Shown piece by piece: positions 1-5,124 of a stretch of DNA of 5,124 nt (the first letter of the stretch is position 1; every line of letters begins with the position of its first letter). This DNA is from Methanobacteriota archaeon (GTDB lineage Archaea; Thermoplasmatota; JASEFT01; JAUWIS01), in assembly GCA_030605245.1 (NCBI GenBank), contig JAUWIS010000072.1, positions 1-5,124 on the forward strand. Reading direction: 5' to 3'. A program made the translations under genes and the position numbers. Under the pieces are notes generated by a model. It did not search any database and had not been told where the DNA came from. It saw only the letters and a list, made by a program, of their open reading frames with translations.

Positions 1-28
1 CGTTTCTTCTCTTCCTAAGAGATCCGAC

Positions 29-117
29 GGAAAATGCCATATTACGGAAAACGCTAAAGGCGTTTTCATAATATCCTTGGAAAAGATTTCAACTTTTCCA
101 AAGGAAAGGCATTTTCC
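29..117. repeat. Three-way-junction inverted repeat
   Basis: GGAAAATGCC (29-38) is the exact reverse complement of GGCATTTTCC (108-117). Inside it are two hairpins that almost touch. In the first, ATATTA (39-44) pairs with TAATAT (69-74) and GAAAACGC (47-54) pairs with GCGTTTTC (60-67), with loop TAAAG. In the second, TTGGAAAAG (77-85) pairs with CTTTTCCAA (93-101), extended by CC/GG (75-76/103-104) past one bulged A, with a 7-base loop. This is seen directly in the sequence. Whether it folds as RNA or acts as DNA is unknown. Confidence 0.8.
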
Positions 118-128
118 TAGTAACGTAT

Positions 129-150
129 GGAATTGCCTTTTGGCAATTCC
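129..150. repeat. Perfect 9-bp hairpin with TTTT loop
   Basis: GGAATTGCC (129-137) and GGCAATTCC (142-150) are exact reverse complements separated by TTTT. No T-tract follows the 3' arm, so it does not look like an intrinsic terminator. It lies 11 bases after the three-way-junction repeat and appears to belong to the same cluster. Confidence 0.8.
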
Positions 151-190
151 AGAGTAGAAAAGGGCTGGACGGAAAAGAAAAGAGAGGAAG

Positions 191-198
191 GTTATATG
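191..198 (+). promoter_or_regulatory. Candidate TATA box (distal) for the kinase operon
   Basis: GTTATATG resembles the archaeal box A (TTTATATA-like). It follows a purine stretch, AGAGGAAG, that could serve as a B-recognition element. Initiation about 25 bases downstream would give a leader of roughly 50 bases before the GTG at 270. The box at 234-247 is an alternative. Confidence 0.35.
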
Positions 199-213
199 TA
201 ATCCCTTCTGTTT

Positions 214-223
214 TTTCATGAAA
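214..223. promoter_or_regulatory. 10-bp palindrome, possible operator
   Basis: TTTCATGAAA is a perfect palindrome between the two candidate TATA boxes, near where transcription from the distal one would start. A dimeric regulator could bind here. There is only one copy, so this is a weak call. Confidence 0.2.
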
Positions 224-233
224 GAATCAAAGG

Positions 234-247
234 TAAATTATTATTTA
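234..247 (+). promoter_or_regulatory. Candidate TATA box (proximal) giving a leaderless kinase mRNA
   Basis: TAAATTATTATTTA is an A/T-only block centred about 30 bases ahead of the GTG start at 270, preceded by the purine run AAAGG. No Shine-Dalgarno sequence lies before the GTG. Initiation at or just before the start codon is therefore plausible. The first gene of the next unit (3633) shows the same geometry. Confidence 0.35.
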
Positions 248-269
248 CTAATAAACCGTTTCGGATAAT

Positions 270-2426
270 GTGAAGAAGATTGGAATATTATACAAGTTCC
301 TAACTGTAATGCTGATACTATGTTTTGTGCCTTTTTTGACAATAGGATATATTGGAATCTCAGGCATCAGCAATCTTGGCAATACAATAATAGATGAGAA
401 TGCAGCATCAATGGAAAACAAAACAATAGGAAACCTGCAACATCTGGTGTCGGATAAAACAAATGAGATTAACGATACATTCAATAATATAGAAAGACTG
501 ATAGATGCTGAAGAGGATTTTGCGCTTGATGTTTACAATAACCCGTCAAACTACACTTATGTTGAGCAGTATGACCATCATGCATTTGAGGATAATGCGA
601 GCGATCCACCGCCTGATTTGGCATACTCTGAAAGGTTTAAGAGGAATGTATCATTTGATTATCTGACATACAAAATTGCACCCATAAACATCAGCAAAGA
701 AGATGTAAATGAGACTATAAAGATATTCAGCAAAATGATAACATTTTTTAAATCAGCGATTATTCAGCATGACCTTATCAAATGGATATACATAGGCACA
801 CCACAAGGAGTACATTTCTGCTACCCTGGACATGGATACAATGACTCTTATGATCCGAGAGTAAGGGGTTGGTACACGAGGGCAAATGAAACAGGAGAGT
901 TTGGATGGACACAGCCATATGTTGATGCTGGTGGACTAGGACTTGGTATTACTGCATCAAAACCGGTTTATGTAAACAATAAGTTGCTTGGTGTTGTTGC
1001 AACAGATGTCATCATTGAAACCATTAACAAGAACATAATTAATCTTGAAATAGAAGAAACCGGTTATTCTTTCCTGATTGATGAAAATGGTGATGCGATA
1101 GCAAGACCAAACTACACAGCCGGGAATGTAAGATGGGATGAATCATTTAAGACAGAAAATCTTCTGAACACAACAAACACTGAAATGACAGAAACAGTTC
1201 AAAAAATGATCACAGGAAATAGTGGTGCTGAGGAGGTCACATACCAAGATGAAAAAAAACTCATTATATTCGCGCCTGTTAAATCCACAGGATGGAGTTT
1301 TGGTATATCCATATCCAAAGAGGAAGCACTGGGAGATGTTGCAGAAAAAAAGACTTTGCTCAAAGGAAATGTTGATAATGCAATCTACTCAGCAATTCTT
1401 ATAACAGGGGTTTTGAGTGTTCTTATCATCATAACATGTCTTGTATTTGCAAGAACATTAACAAACCCGATAAAAAAACTAACAGAAGGAACTGAAAGAA
1501 TAAGCAGAGGCGACCTTGACACAGAGATTGACATAAAAACAAAGGATGAAATCGGAACACTATCCGACACCTTTAACAGAATGGTGAAAGACCTGAAAAA
1601 ATCAAGGGAAGAGATTGAGGAATACTCCAGAGGGCTTGAGGAAAAGGTGAAGGAAAGAACCTCTGAACTGCAAAAATCTGAAGTAAAACTATCTGAAAAG
1701 ATTAAGGAACTTGAGAAGGCACAAAAGGAACTGAAAACCCTGGACAGGATGAAATCAGATTTTCTGGAGATGGCAGCACATGAGCTTAGAACACCTATTG
1801 TGGCGATTAAAACATACATGGGCCTTATATCAGATGAAAAACTTGGGAAGGTAAACAAAAAACAAAAAGAGAAGATTGGAATTATGTCAAAAAACATAGA
1901 GCAGTTAACAAAAATAATCAATGAGATGATAGATGTTTCGAGGATAGAGAGTGGAAAACTTGATATAAGAAAAGAGCATATATCTATACCTGAGCTTGTG
2001 AAAATGATTGCGGATGATGTGAAACCAATGGCTGATGAAAAAGGACAAAGAATTGTTATGAACATGCCTGATTCTCTACCCAATATTGCAGTGGATGTTG
2101 ACCTTGTTTCAAAGGTCTTCATGAACCTGCTTAGTAATGCAGTAAAATACACGCCTGAAAATGGGGGAATTAATGTGAAAGCATGGGACGAAGGAGAGAA
2201 TATCCATGTATCTGTGCAGGATAACGGTGTAGGCATTTTAGAAGAGGATTTGGATAAGATTTTTGACAAGTTTTACACCGGTAAGTCAGCAGAGGGTATA
2301 GGGCTTGGGCTTGCCATAGTTAAAGGCATAATTGAACAACACAATGGAAAAGTGTGGGCTGAGAGCAAAATCGGCAAAGGCTCAACATTCCATGTTCTAC
2401 TGCCAAAAACGGGGGAAAAAACATGA
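270..2426 (+). CDS. Membrane sensor histidine kinase, dCache-HAMP-HisKA-HATPase
   Basis: This is a complete two-component sensor kinase of 718 residues. Membrane segments lie near residues 9-31 and 371-394 and bracket an extracellular double-Cache domain. That domain carries Y194, R199, W201, Y202, Y217, D219 and D246, matching the dCache_1AA amino-acid-binding motif in residue and spacing. HAMP follows (391-445, with P400), then a Lys/Glu-rich coiled coil (440-495) and HisKA with the phospho-accepting His504 in AAHELRTP. The HATPase_c domain has an N box (N619, N623), DNGVGI (651-656) and GIGLGL (676-681), so the kinase should be active. The GTG start is chosen because it gives the basic MKKIG terminus just before the first membrane helix. 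ATG at 268 runs straight into TGA. The ectodomain has 11 N-glycosylation sequons. The partner regulator overlaps its stop codon. The exact ligand is inferred. Confidence 0.95.
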   Translation: MKKIGILYKFLTVMLILCFVPFLTIGYIGISGISNLGNTIIDENAASMENKTIGNLQHLVSDKTNEINDTFNNIERLIDAEEDFALDVYNNPSNYTYVEQYDHHAFEDNASDPPPDLAYSERFKRNVSFDYLTYKIAPINISKEDVNETIKIFSKMITFFKSAIIQHDLIKWIYIGTPQGVHFCYPGHGYNDSYDPRVRGWYTRANETGEFGWTQPYVDAGGLGLGITASKPVYVNNKLLGVVATDVIIETINKNIINLEIEETGYSFLIDENGDAIARPNYTAGNVRWDESFKTENLLNTTNTEMTETVQKMITGNSGAEEVTYQDEKKLIIFAPVKSTGWSFGISISKEEALGDVAEKKTLLKGNVDNAIYSAILITGVLSVLIIITCLVFARTLTNPIKKLTEGTERISRGDLDTEIDIKTKDEIGTLSDTFNRMVKDLKKSREEIEEYSRGLEEKVKERTSELQKSEVKLSEKIKELEKAQKELKTLDRMKSDFLEMAAHELRTPIVAIKTYMGLISDEKLGKVNKKQKEKIGIMSKNIEQLTKIINEMIDVSRIESGKLDIRKEHISIPELVKMIADDVKPMADEKGQRIVMNMPDSLPNIAVDVDLVSKVFMNLLSNAVKYTPENGGINVKAWDEGENIHVSVQDNGVGILEEDLDKIFDKFYTGKSAEGIGLGLAIVKGIIEQHNGKVWAESKIGKGSTFHVLLPKTGEKT
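2411..2416 (+). promoter_or_regulatory. Ribosome binding site of the response regulator
   Basis: GGGGGA lies six bases before the ATG at 2423, inside the last codons of the kinase gene. With the ATGA overlap it supports coupled translation of kinase and regulator. Confidence 0.5.
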
Positions 2427-3556
2427 GGATAATGGTTGTTGATGATGATTCCACAATAGTGGATGCAATAAAAACCCTGCTGCAAACAGAAGGGCATGAG
2501 GCAACAGGTGCGTATTCGGGTGAGGAATGCCTGAAAAAACTGGAAAAGGAGGATGTGGATTTAATATTTCTTGACATCAAAATGCAGGGTATAAACGGGA
2601 TTGAAACACTAAAAAGAATAAAAAGAATGAAAAAAAACATATATGTTGTGATGCTGACTGCTTTCGCAACAGTTGATACTGCTGTTGAGGCAATGAAAGA
2701 AGGGGCATTTGACTATATCAGGAAGCCTTTTGCATCCGAGGATATGAAGGATACACTGATGGATGTGATAGAAGATATTAAACTCAAGAGAAACCATAAA
2801 ATGATTGGTTTAATGGAGATAGAAAAATATGATTGTTTTGACATTTTTAAAAGCATGTTTACAAACAATGTAAAAGGAATGTGCATCACAAATGAAAAAC
2901 CTGAAAGCATTGCAAAAAAATACAACCTGAAAGATGTGTTGTATGTACATCTAACAAAGGAAAGTTATATAGAGGAAAAAAAGCTGGAAAAACAGGAAAG
3001 GATAAGCCCTGATGAAATAGAGAAACTGAAGACACTCGTAGACAATTTTATCACGGAGAACGAAAACACAGCGGTTTTAATTCATAATATTGATTATCTG
3101 ATAAGTAAAAACCTGCTACAAACTGTAAAAAATTTTGTGGAATACCTTGGTGAAAAAGCGCTCACCAGAAATACATCCATAATACTTTCCGCCGGTTTTG
3201 AAAGCAAAAATGTTCATGCTTTGGCAGAGATTGAAAACCTGATTGCTGAAATGAGGGTCAGGCACATAGCAGAGGCGCTTTCAGGACCTTTAAGAAGGAA
3301 CATTATTTTTACATTAGAGAACAATAGGAAGTGCAGTTTCACGAAAATTGCCAAAGAAGTACATGTCAGGGACTCACCAAAACTAAGTTTCCACATGAGA
3401 AAGCTCAGGTTCCATGGAATAATAGAGCAGGACAATGATAAAAAATATTTCCTTACGAAACTAGGGAAAGAAGCGGCAGGGATATTAAAAGACATGAAAA
3501 AAGGGGATATTAAATTTCTGAAGAATATTGTGTATATACCTAAAAAAGTGGGATAA
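2423..3556 (+). CDS. Response regulator: receiver, DUF835, ArsR-like winged helix
   Basis: This 377-residue protein is the probable phosphorylation target of the kinase it overlaps by four bases. The receiver domain (1-120) has the acidic pair D7/D8, phospho-acceptor D51 in LIFLDIKM, T79, Y98 and K101 in RKPF, so all switch residues are present. Residues about 132-258 resemble DUF835, an archaeal signalling domain of unknown function. It shows the usual order: GMCITNEKPESIAKKY, then ISPDEIEKL, then a hydrophobic strand (AVLIHNIDYL). The C-terminal part (281-360) is a winged helix of ArsR type, with SPKLSFHMRKLRFHGII as the likely recognition helix and a wing ending in KKYFLTKLG, so it should bind DNA. 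Its regulon is unknown. The stop codon is followed almost at once by a terminator. Receiver and DNA-binding calls are firm; the DUF835 boundaries are approximate. Confidence 0.93.
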   Translation: MRIMVVDDDSTIVDAIKTLLQTEGHEATGAYSGEECLKKLEKEDVDLIFLDIKMQGINGIETLKRIKRMKKNIYVVMLTAFATVDTAVEAMKEGAFDYIRKPFASEDMKDTLMDVIEDIKLKRNHKMIGLMEIEKYDCFDIFKSMFTNNVKGMCITNEKPESIAKKYNLKDVLYVHLTKESYIEEKKLEKQERISPDEIEKLKTLVDNFITENENTAVLIHNIDYLISKNLLQTVKNFVEYLGEKALTRNTSIILSAGFESKNVHALAEIENLIAEMRVRHIAEALSGPLRRNIIFTLENNRKCSFTKIAKEVHVRDSPKLSFHMRKLRFHGIIEQDNDKKYFLTKLGKEAAGILKDMKKGDIKFLKNIVYIPKKVG

Positions 3557-3559
3557 TTG

Positions 3560-3591
3560 ACTAAAAAAACATTTTTAGTAAATTTTTTTTT
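3560..3591 (+). terminator. Hairpin plus T9 tract terminator
   Basis: ACTAAAAA (3560-3567) pairs with TTTTTAGT (3572-3579) around the loop AACA. Three As and a run of nine Ts (3583-3591) follow. It starts four bases after the regulator stop codon. The weak A/T stem matters less than the T-tract, which is the main archaeal termination signal. It separates the two-component operon from the next unit. Confidence 0.7.
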
Positions 3592-3593
3592 AA

Positions 3594-3608
3594 GAAGTAA
3601 ATAAATAC
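3594..3608 (+). promoter_or_regulatory. Candidate BRE/TATA promoter for the KaiC-like gene
   Basis: A purine stretch (AGAAG) followed by TAAATAAATA lies about 30 bases before the ATG at 3633. No Shine-Dalgarno sequence is present between them, which fits a leaderless or very short-leader mRNA. The site follows the T9 terminator directly. Confidence 0.45.
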
Positions 3609-3632
3609 CAGTGCAAACATAGTATTAATCAT

Positions 3633-4316
3633 ATGATGGGAAGAAGAATCGTAAGCACTGGATATGAAGATTTGGATAACAATTTAGGTGGTGGATTCAT
3701 TAAAAACTCAACAAACCTTGTTGTTGAAGATGGAAAGTGTTTAGGAGAACTTTTTCTTGCCTCCATGTTAAAGAAAAGAATGGAAAAAGGAGATAAAGGC
3801 GTAATTGACTGTTTTTCTCTCACTCCCGGTGAAATAAAAGATTTTTGTGAAAAACACGCGGTCAGTCTAAAAAAATATGCAAATAATGTCCATTTTATTA
3901 ACTTAACATCGGAAGGCGAAAGCGTAATTAATATAGATGATCTTGACACATTTGCTCCTGCATACATGGATCTTATATCCAGAATAAAGGTAAAACACAT
4001 ATTCAACATCGTTTTATCATTGTCTGATTTCACATACAGATTCGGTGAGGAAAAGACATATAAGCATCTAAGGGAAAACTTGAAAGTGTATGAGTCCTGC
4101 GAAAGAACATCCGTCTACCTAATAAAAAGGGATCTTAACTCAGATAAATACATAAACAGAATGAAAGATTTGTGCAGTTCTGTTATCCTGCTGAAACAGT
4201 ACACTGCACACGACAGGTTTCTTTCTGTTGAAAAATCACCACTGCAAAAATCCTCTCCAGACCTAATTGGATACAATATTGGCAAGGAATTAGAGAACAG
4301 GCGTATGGTGCTGTAA
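3633..4316 (+). CDS. KaiC/RadA-like protein with lost ATPase motifs (probable pseudo-ATPase)
   Basis: This 227-residue protein appears to have the fold of single-domain KaiC-like RecA proteins. It opens with the family hallmark TGYEDLDNNLGGG (9-21). Later segments match in order: EKGDKGVI, LSLSDF, then RTSVYLIKRD. An ungapped alignment by eye to the KaiC pattern places L37-G38-E39 where the Walker A GK[ST] should be, S62-L63 where the two catalytic Glu should be, and L128 at the Walker B Asp. ATP binding and hydrolysis are therefore unlikely, and it may be a scaffold or regulatory partner. Two ATGs in tandem (3633, 3636) could start it; the leftmost is used and no ribosome site is seen. The next gene begins two bases after its stop. 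Fold assignment is moderate; a cellular role is not shown. Confidence 0.7.
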   Translation: MMGRRIVSTGYEDLDNNLGGGFIKNSTNLVVEDGKCLGELFLASMLKKRMEKGDKGVIDCFSLTPGEIKDFCEKHAVSLKKYANNVHFINLTSEGESVINIDDLDTFAPAYMDLISRIKVKHIFNIVLSLSDFTYRFGEEKTYKHLRENLKVYESCERTSVYLIKRDLNSDKYINRMKDLCSSVILLKQYTAHDRFLSVEKSPLQKSSPDLIGYNIGKELENRRMVL

Positions 4317-4318
4317 AG

Positions 4319-4507
4319 ATGAAGCAGGCAAAAGGAAAGAGTTTAAAAAGATGTCTTGAGGAATATGAAAAAAGATGCCCGAGAGGCATTGAATGCATAC
4401 TTATAAAGGATATGCTCAGGGAGGCGGATAAACGACATGTAAATGGGAAAATGAGAAGAAGCTCTGCGCAAACAATAACACAGAACATTACTGTTTCCTG
4501 TGTATAA
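4319..4507 (+). CDS. Small Cys-containing protein, probably frameshifted
   Basis: As read, this gene encodes 62 residues with no family I recognise. It starts two bases after the KaiC-like stop, with GGTG (4307-4310) as a possible ribosome site, and so should be co-transcribed. The first part is charged and helical with Cys12, Cys20 and Cys26 (RCLEEYEKRCPRGIEC). After about residue 41 the composition changes to a Ser/Thr-rich tail without similar character. Meanwhile a different frame continues with a Cys-rich peptide to 4560. The simplest reading is loss of one base near 4441-4451; restoring it would give about 80 residues with seven cysteines. It could be a real mutation or a sequencing or assembly error. 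A metal-binding role is inferred from the cysteines only. Confidence 0.55.
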   Translation: MKQAKGKSLKRCLEEYEKRCPRGIECILIKDMLREADKRHVNGKMRRSSAQTITQNITVSCV

Positions 4508-4560
4508 AACACATGAATCTTGAATGCAAAAACTATGAAAAAAATAAGGGAATAAAATAA
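4432..4560 (+). pseudogene. Out-of-frame Cys-rich continuation of the small gene
   Basis: This frame is open after a TAA at 4429-4431 and ends with TAA at 4558-4560. It has no start codon or ribosome site of its own before ATG 4513, which would give only 15 residues. It reads ENEKKLCANNNTEHYCFLC followed by a further Cys eight residues on, so four cysteines are arranged C-x8-C-x2-C-x7-C, like a small zinc or metal site. Joined to the preceding frame by one extra base it reads smoothly (RHV then KWENEKK). It also shortens the gap to the next gene to 19 bases, which suits an operon. Confidence 0.5.
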
Positions 4561-4567
4561 TATTTAA

Positions 4568-4573
4568 GAGGGG
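4568..4573 (+). promoter_or_regulatory. Strong ribosome binding site for the last gene
   Basis: GAGGGG sits six bases before the ATG at 4580 and fixes that start. It is the clearest Shine-Dalgarno sequence in the window and contrasts with the bare starts at 270 and 3633. Confidence 0.7.
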
Positions 4574-4579
4574 AAAAGA

Positions 4580-5124
4580 ATGGAATCTTTGAGAGAGATA
4601 CGCTCTGCGGAAAAGATTGTCTACCTGACAAAACCCAAACCGGATAAAGAGTATATCATCTCACTGGAAAACAGGACAACCTCAACATTTATAGAAACTT
4701 TAGTCTCAGAAACAGACAAAAAAACATCATCTGAAATAATAGCAAAAACTGCGGAAAAGATTGGTATAAAGCCTTTTTATATATTGAATCACACGATAGA
4801 TAGACTTCTATCAACAAAGGGCGCTCTACTCCCACTGGTTGAAACCATTTTTGAGACACTTGACAAAAGGGCATCAACCGAAATAACACTCAAATCAGCG
4901 GAAAAACTTGGCATGAGTATTTTTGATGGATGCGTAGAAGAAAAACCTGATAGATGGACAACAAAAACATGGGTGGAAACAATGTCCAGATATGTATTTA
5001 ATCCGAGAGGAACAGGGGTTGTTTTCTCAGAAATATCCGATAAAAAAATTGTTTCCCATATCATCAAATGCCCAACACCTGAGAGAGCAGGTAAAGCGCC
5101 GCATCTTACATGTCCTTTCTCTTA
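4580..5124 (+). CDS. Unrecognised protein with internal repeat and CP...CPF motif, incomplete at 3' end
   Basis: The frame is open from ATG 4580 to the window edge (181 codons seen, no stop). It has no signal peptide or membrane segment, so it is probably cytoplasmic. Residues 37-66 and 86-115 are two copies of a helical unit, 13 of 30 identical and ungapped, both containing AEK[IL]G. The first residues (REIRSAEKI) may be a third partial copy. After W126 and W131 comes FNPRGTGVVF (140-149), then a Cys-Pro at 164 and CPF at 178-180. Paired Cys-Pro residues after a strand recall V4R-like and methanogen-output (MetOD1) ligand-binding domains, but I cannot confirm this. It is preceded by a strong ribosome site and is the third member of the unit that starts with the KaiC-like gene. 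Function is unknown. Confidence 0.8.
   Translation, partial: MESLREIRSAEKIVYLTKPKPDKEYIISLENRTTSTFIETLVSETDKKTSSEIIAKTAEKIGIKPFYILNHTIDRLLSTKGALLPLVETIFETLDKRASTEITLKSAEKLGMSIFDGCVEEKPDRWTTKTWVETMSRYVFNPRGTGVVFSEISDKKIVSHIIKCPTPERAGKAPHLTCPFS

Larger units (their letters stand above)
3..190. repeat. Non-coding palindrome cluster, possible structured RNA or mobile-repeat relic
   Basis: No gene is visible here. The stretch is built from inverted repeats: a 10-bp stem enclosing two hairpins (29-117), then a separate 9-bp hairpin (129-150). The outer flanks are complementary in composition, pyrimidine-rich at 3-16 and purine-rich at 171-190. They could form an imperfect closing helix, for example 3-15 against 171-183 with two mismatches, or 11-16 against 185-190. 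The motif ACGGAAAA occurs at 27-34, 44-51 and 169-176. Possible identities are a structured RNA, a MITE-like or REP-like element, or a long leader region. The sequence does not separate these, and the element may begin before the window. Confidence 0.6.

Noticed and set aside
129..150. Hairpin as an intrinsic terminator of an upstream gene
   Set aside because: The 3' arm is followed by AGAGTAG, not a T-tract, and no gene end is visible before it in the window.
1..190. tRNA or CRISPR array in the left-hand repeat region
   Set aside because: There is no acceptor/anticodon/T-arm pattern with a CCA-compatible end, and the repeats are inverted arms of varied length, not equal direct repeats with uniform spacers.
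268..273. ATG at 268 as start of the kinase
   Set aside because: It is followed at once by TGA. The overlapping GTG at 270 opens the frame and gives a sensible basic N-terminus before the first membrane helix.
1385..2269. Long open frame on the - strand (294 codons)
   Set aside because: It lies wholly inside the kinase gene, opposite its membrane, HAMP, HisKA and HATPase regions. Its product is Ser/Phe-rich low-complexity sequence and it has no ribosome site. It is a shadow of the kinase codons.
4439..4460. Programmed -1 frameshift in the small Cys gene
   Set aside because: No X-XXY-YYZ slippery heptamer lies in the zero frame across the overlap, and no clear stimulatory hairpin follows. 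A single-base loss or sequence error is simpler.
4183..4512. Open frame on the - strand across the KaiC-like end and small gene
   Set aside because: It covers the end of one + strand gene and most of another, and has no recognisable motif or ribosome site.
4789..5067. Open frame on the - strand near the right edge
   Set aside because: It overlaps the + strand gene that has a strong ribosome site and internal protein repeat. It has no such support itself.

Overview
The window is A+T-rich and looks archaeal, most likely from a euryarchaeal or related lineage. The evidence is a response regulator that joins a receiver domain to DUF835 and an ArsR-like winged helix (an almost exclusively archaeal combination), a KaiC/RadA-like protein, TATA-like boxes about 30 bases ahead of start codons that lack a Shine-Dalgarno sequence, and a T9 tract as terminator. 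A lower taxon cannot be named from the sequence alone.

Layout, all genes on the + strand. Bases 1-269 hold no gene. About 70% of the bases in 29-150 can pair: a 10-bp stem (29-38/108-117) encloses two hairpins, and a third perfect hairpin follows at 129-150. TATA-like sequences come next. Bases 270-2426 encode a membrane histidine kinase with an extracellular double-Cache sensor, HAMP, coiled coil, HisKA and HATPase. Its sensor carries every residue of the dCache_1AA amino-acid-binding motif at the expected spacing. The partner regulator (2423-3556) overlaps it by four bases (ATGA), and a hairpin plus T9 terminator follows.

A second unit begins at 3633. It contains a KaiC-like protein whose Walker A lysine, catalytic glutamates and Walker B aspartate all appear to be replaced (a probable pseudo-ATPase); a small Cys-containing reading frame (4319-4507) that seems to have lost one base, since a Cys-rich continuation lies in another frame to 4560; and an incomplete gene (4580 to the window end) with an internal repeat of about 30 residues and a CP...CPF motif.

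Working model: an extracellular amino acid or related ligand is sensed by the Cache kinase, which phosphorylates the DUF835 winged-helix regulator. The second unit may be a target or accessory signalling module, but only adjacency supports that link. The points most worth a second look are the palindrome cluster, the amino-acid sensor motif, the dead KaiC-like protein, the broken Cys-rich gene and the internally repeated protein at the right edge.
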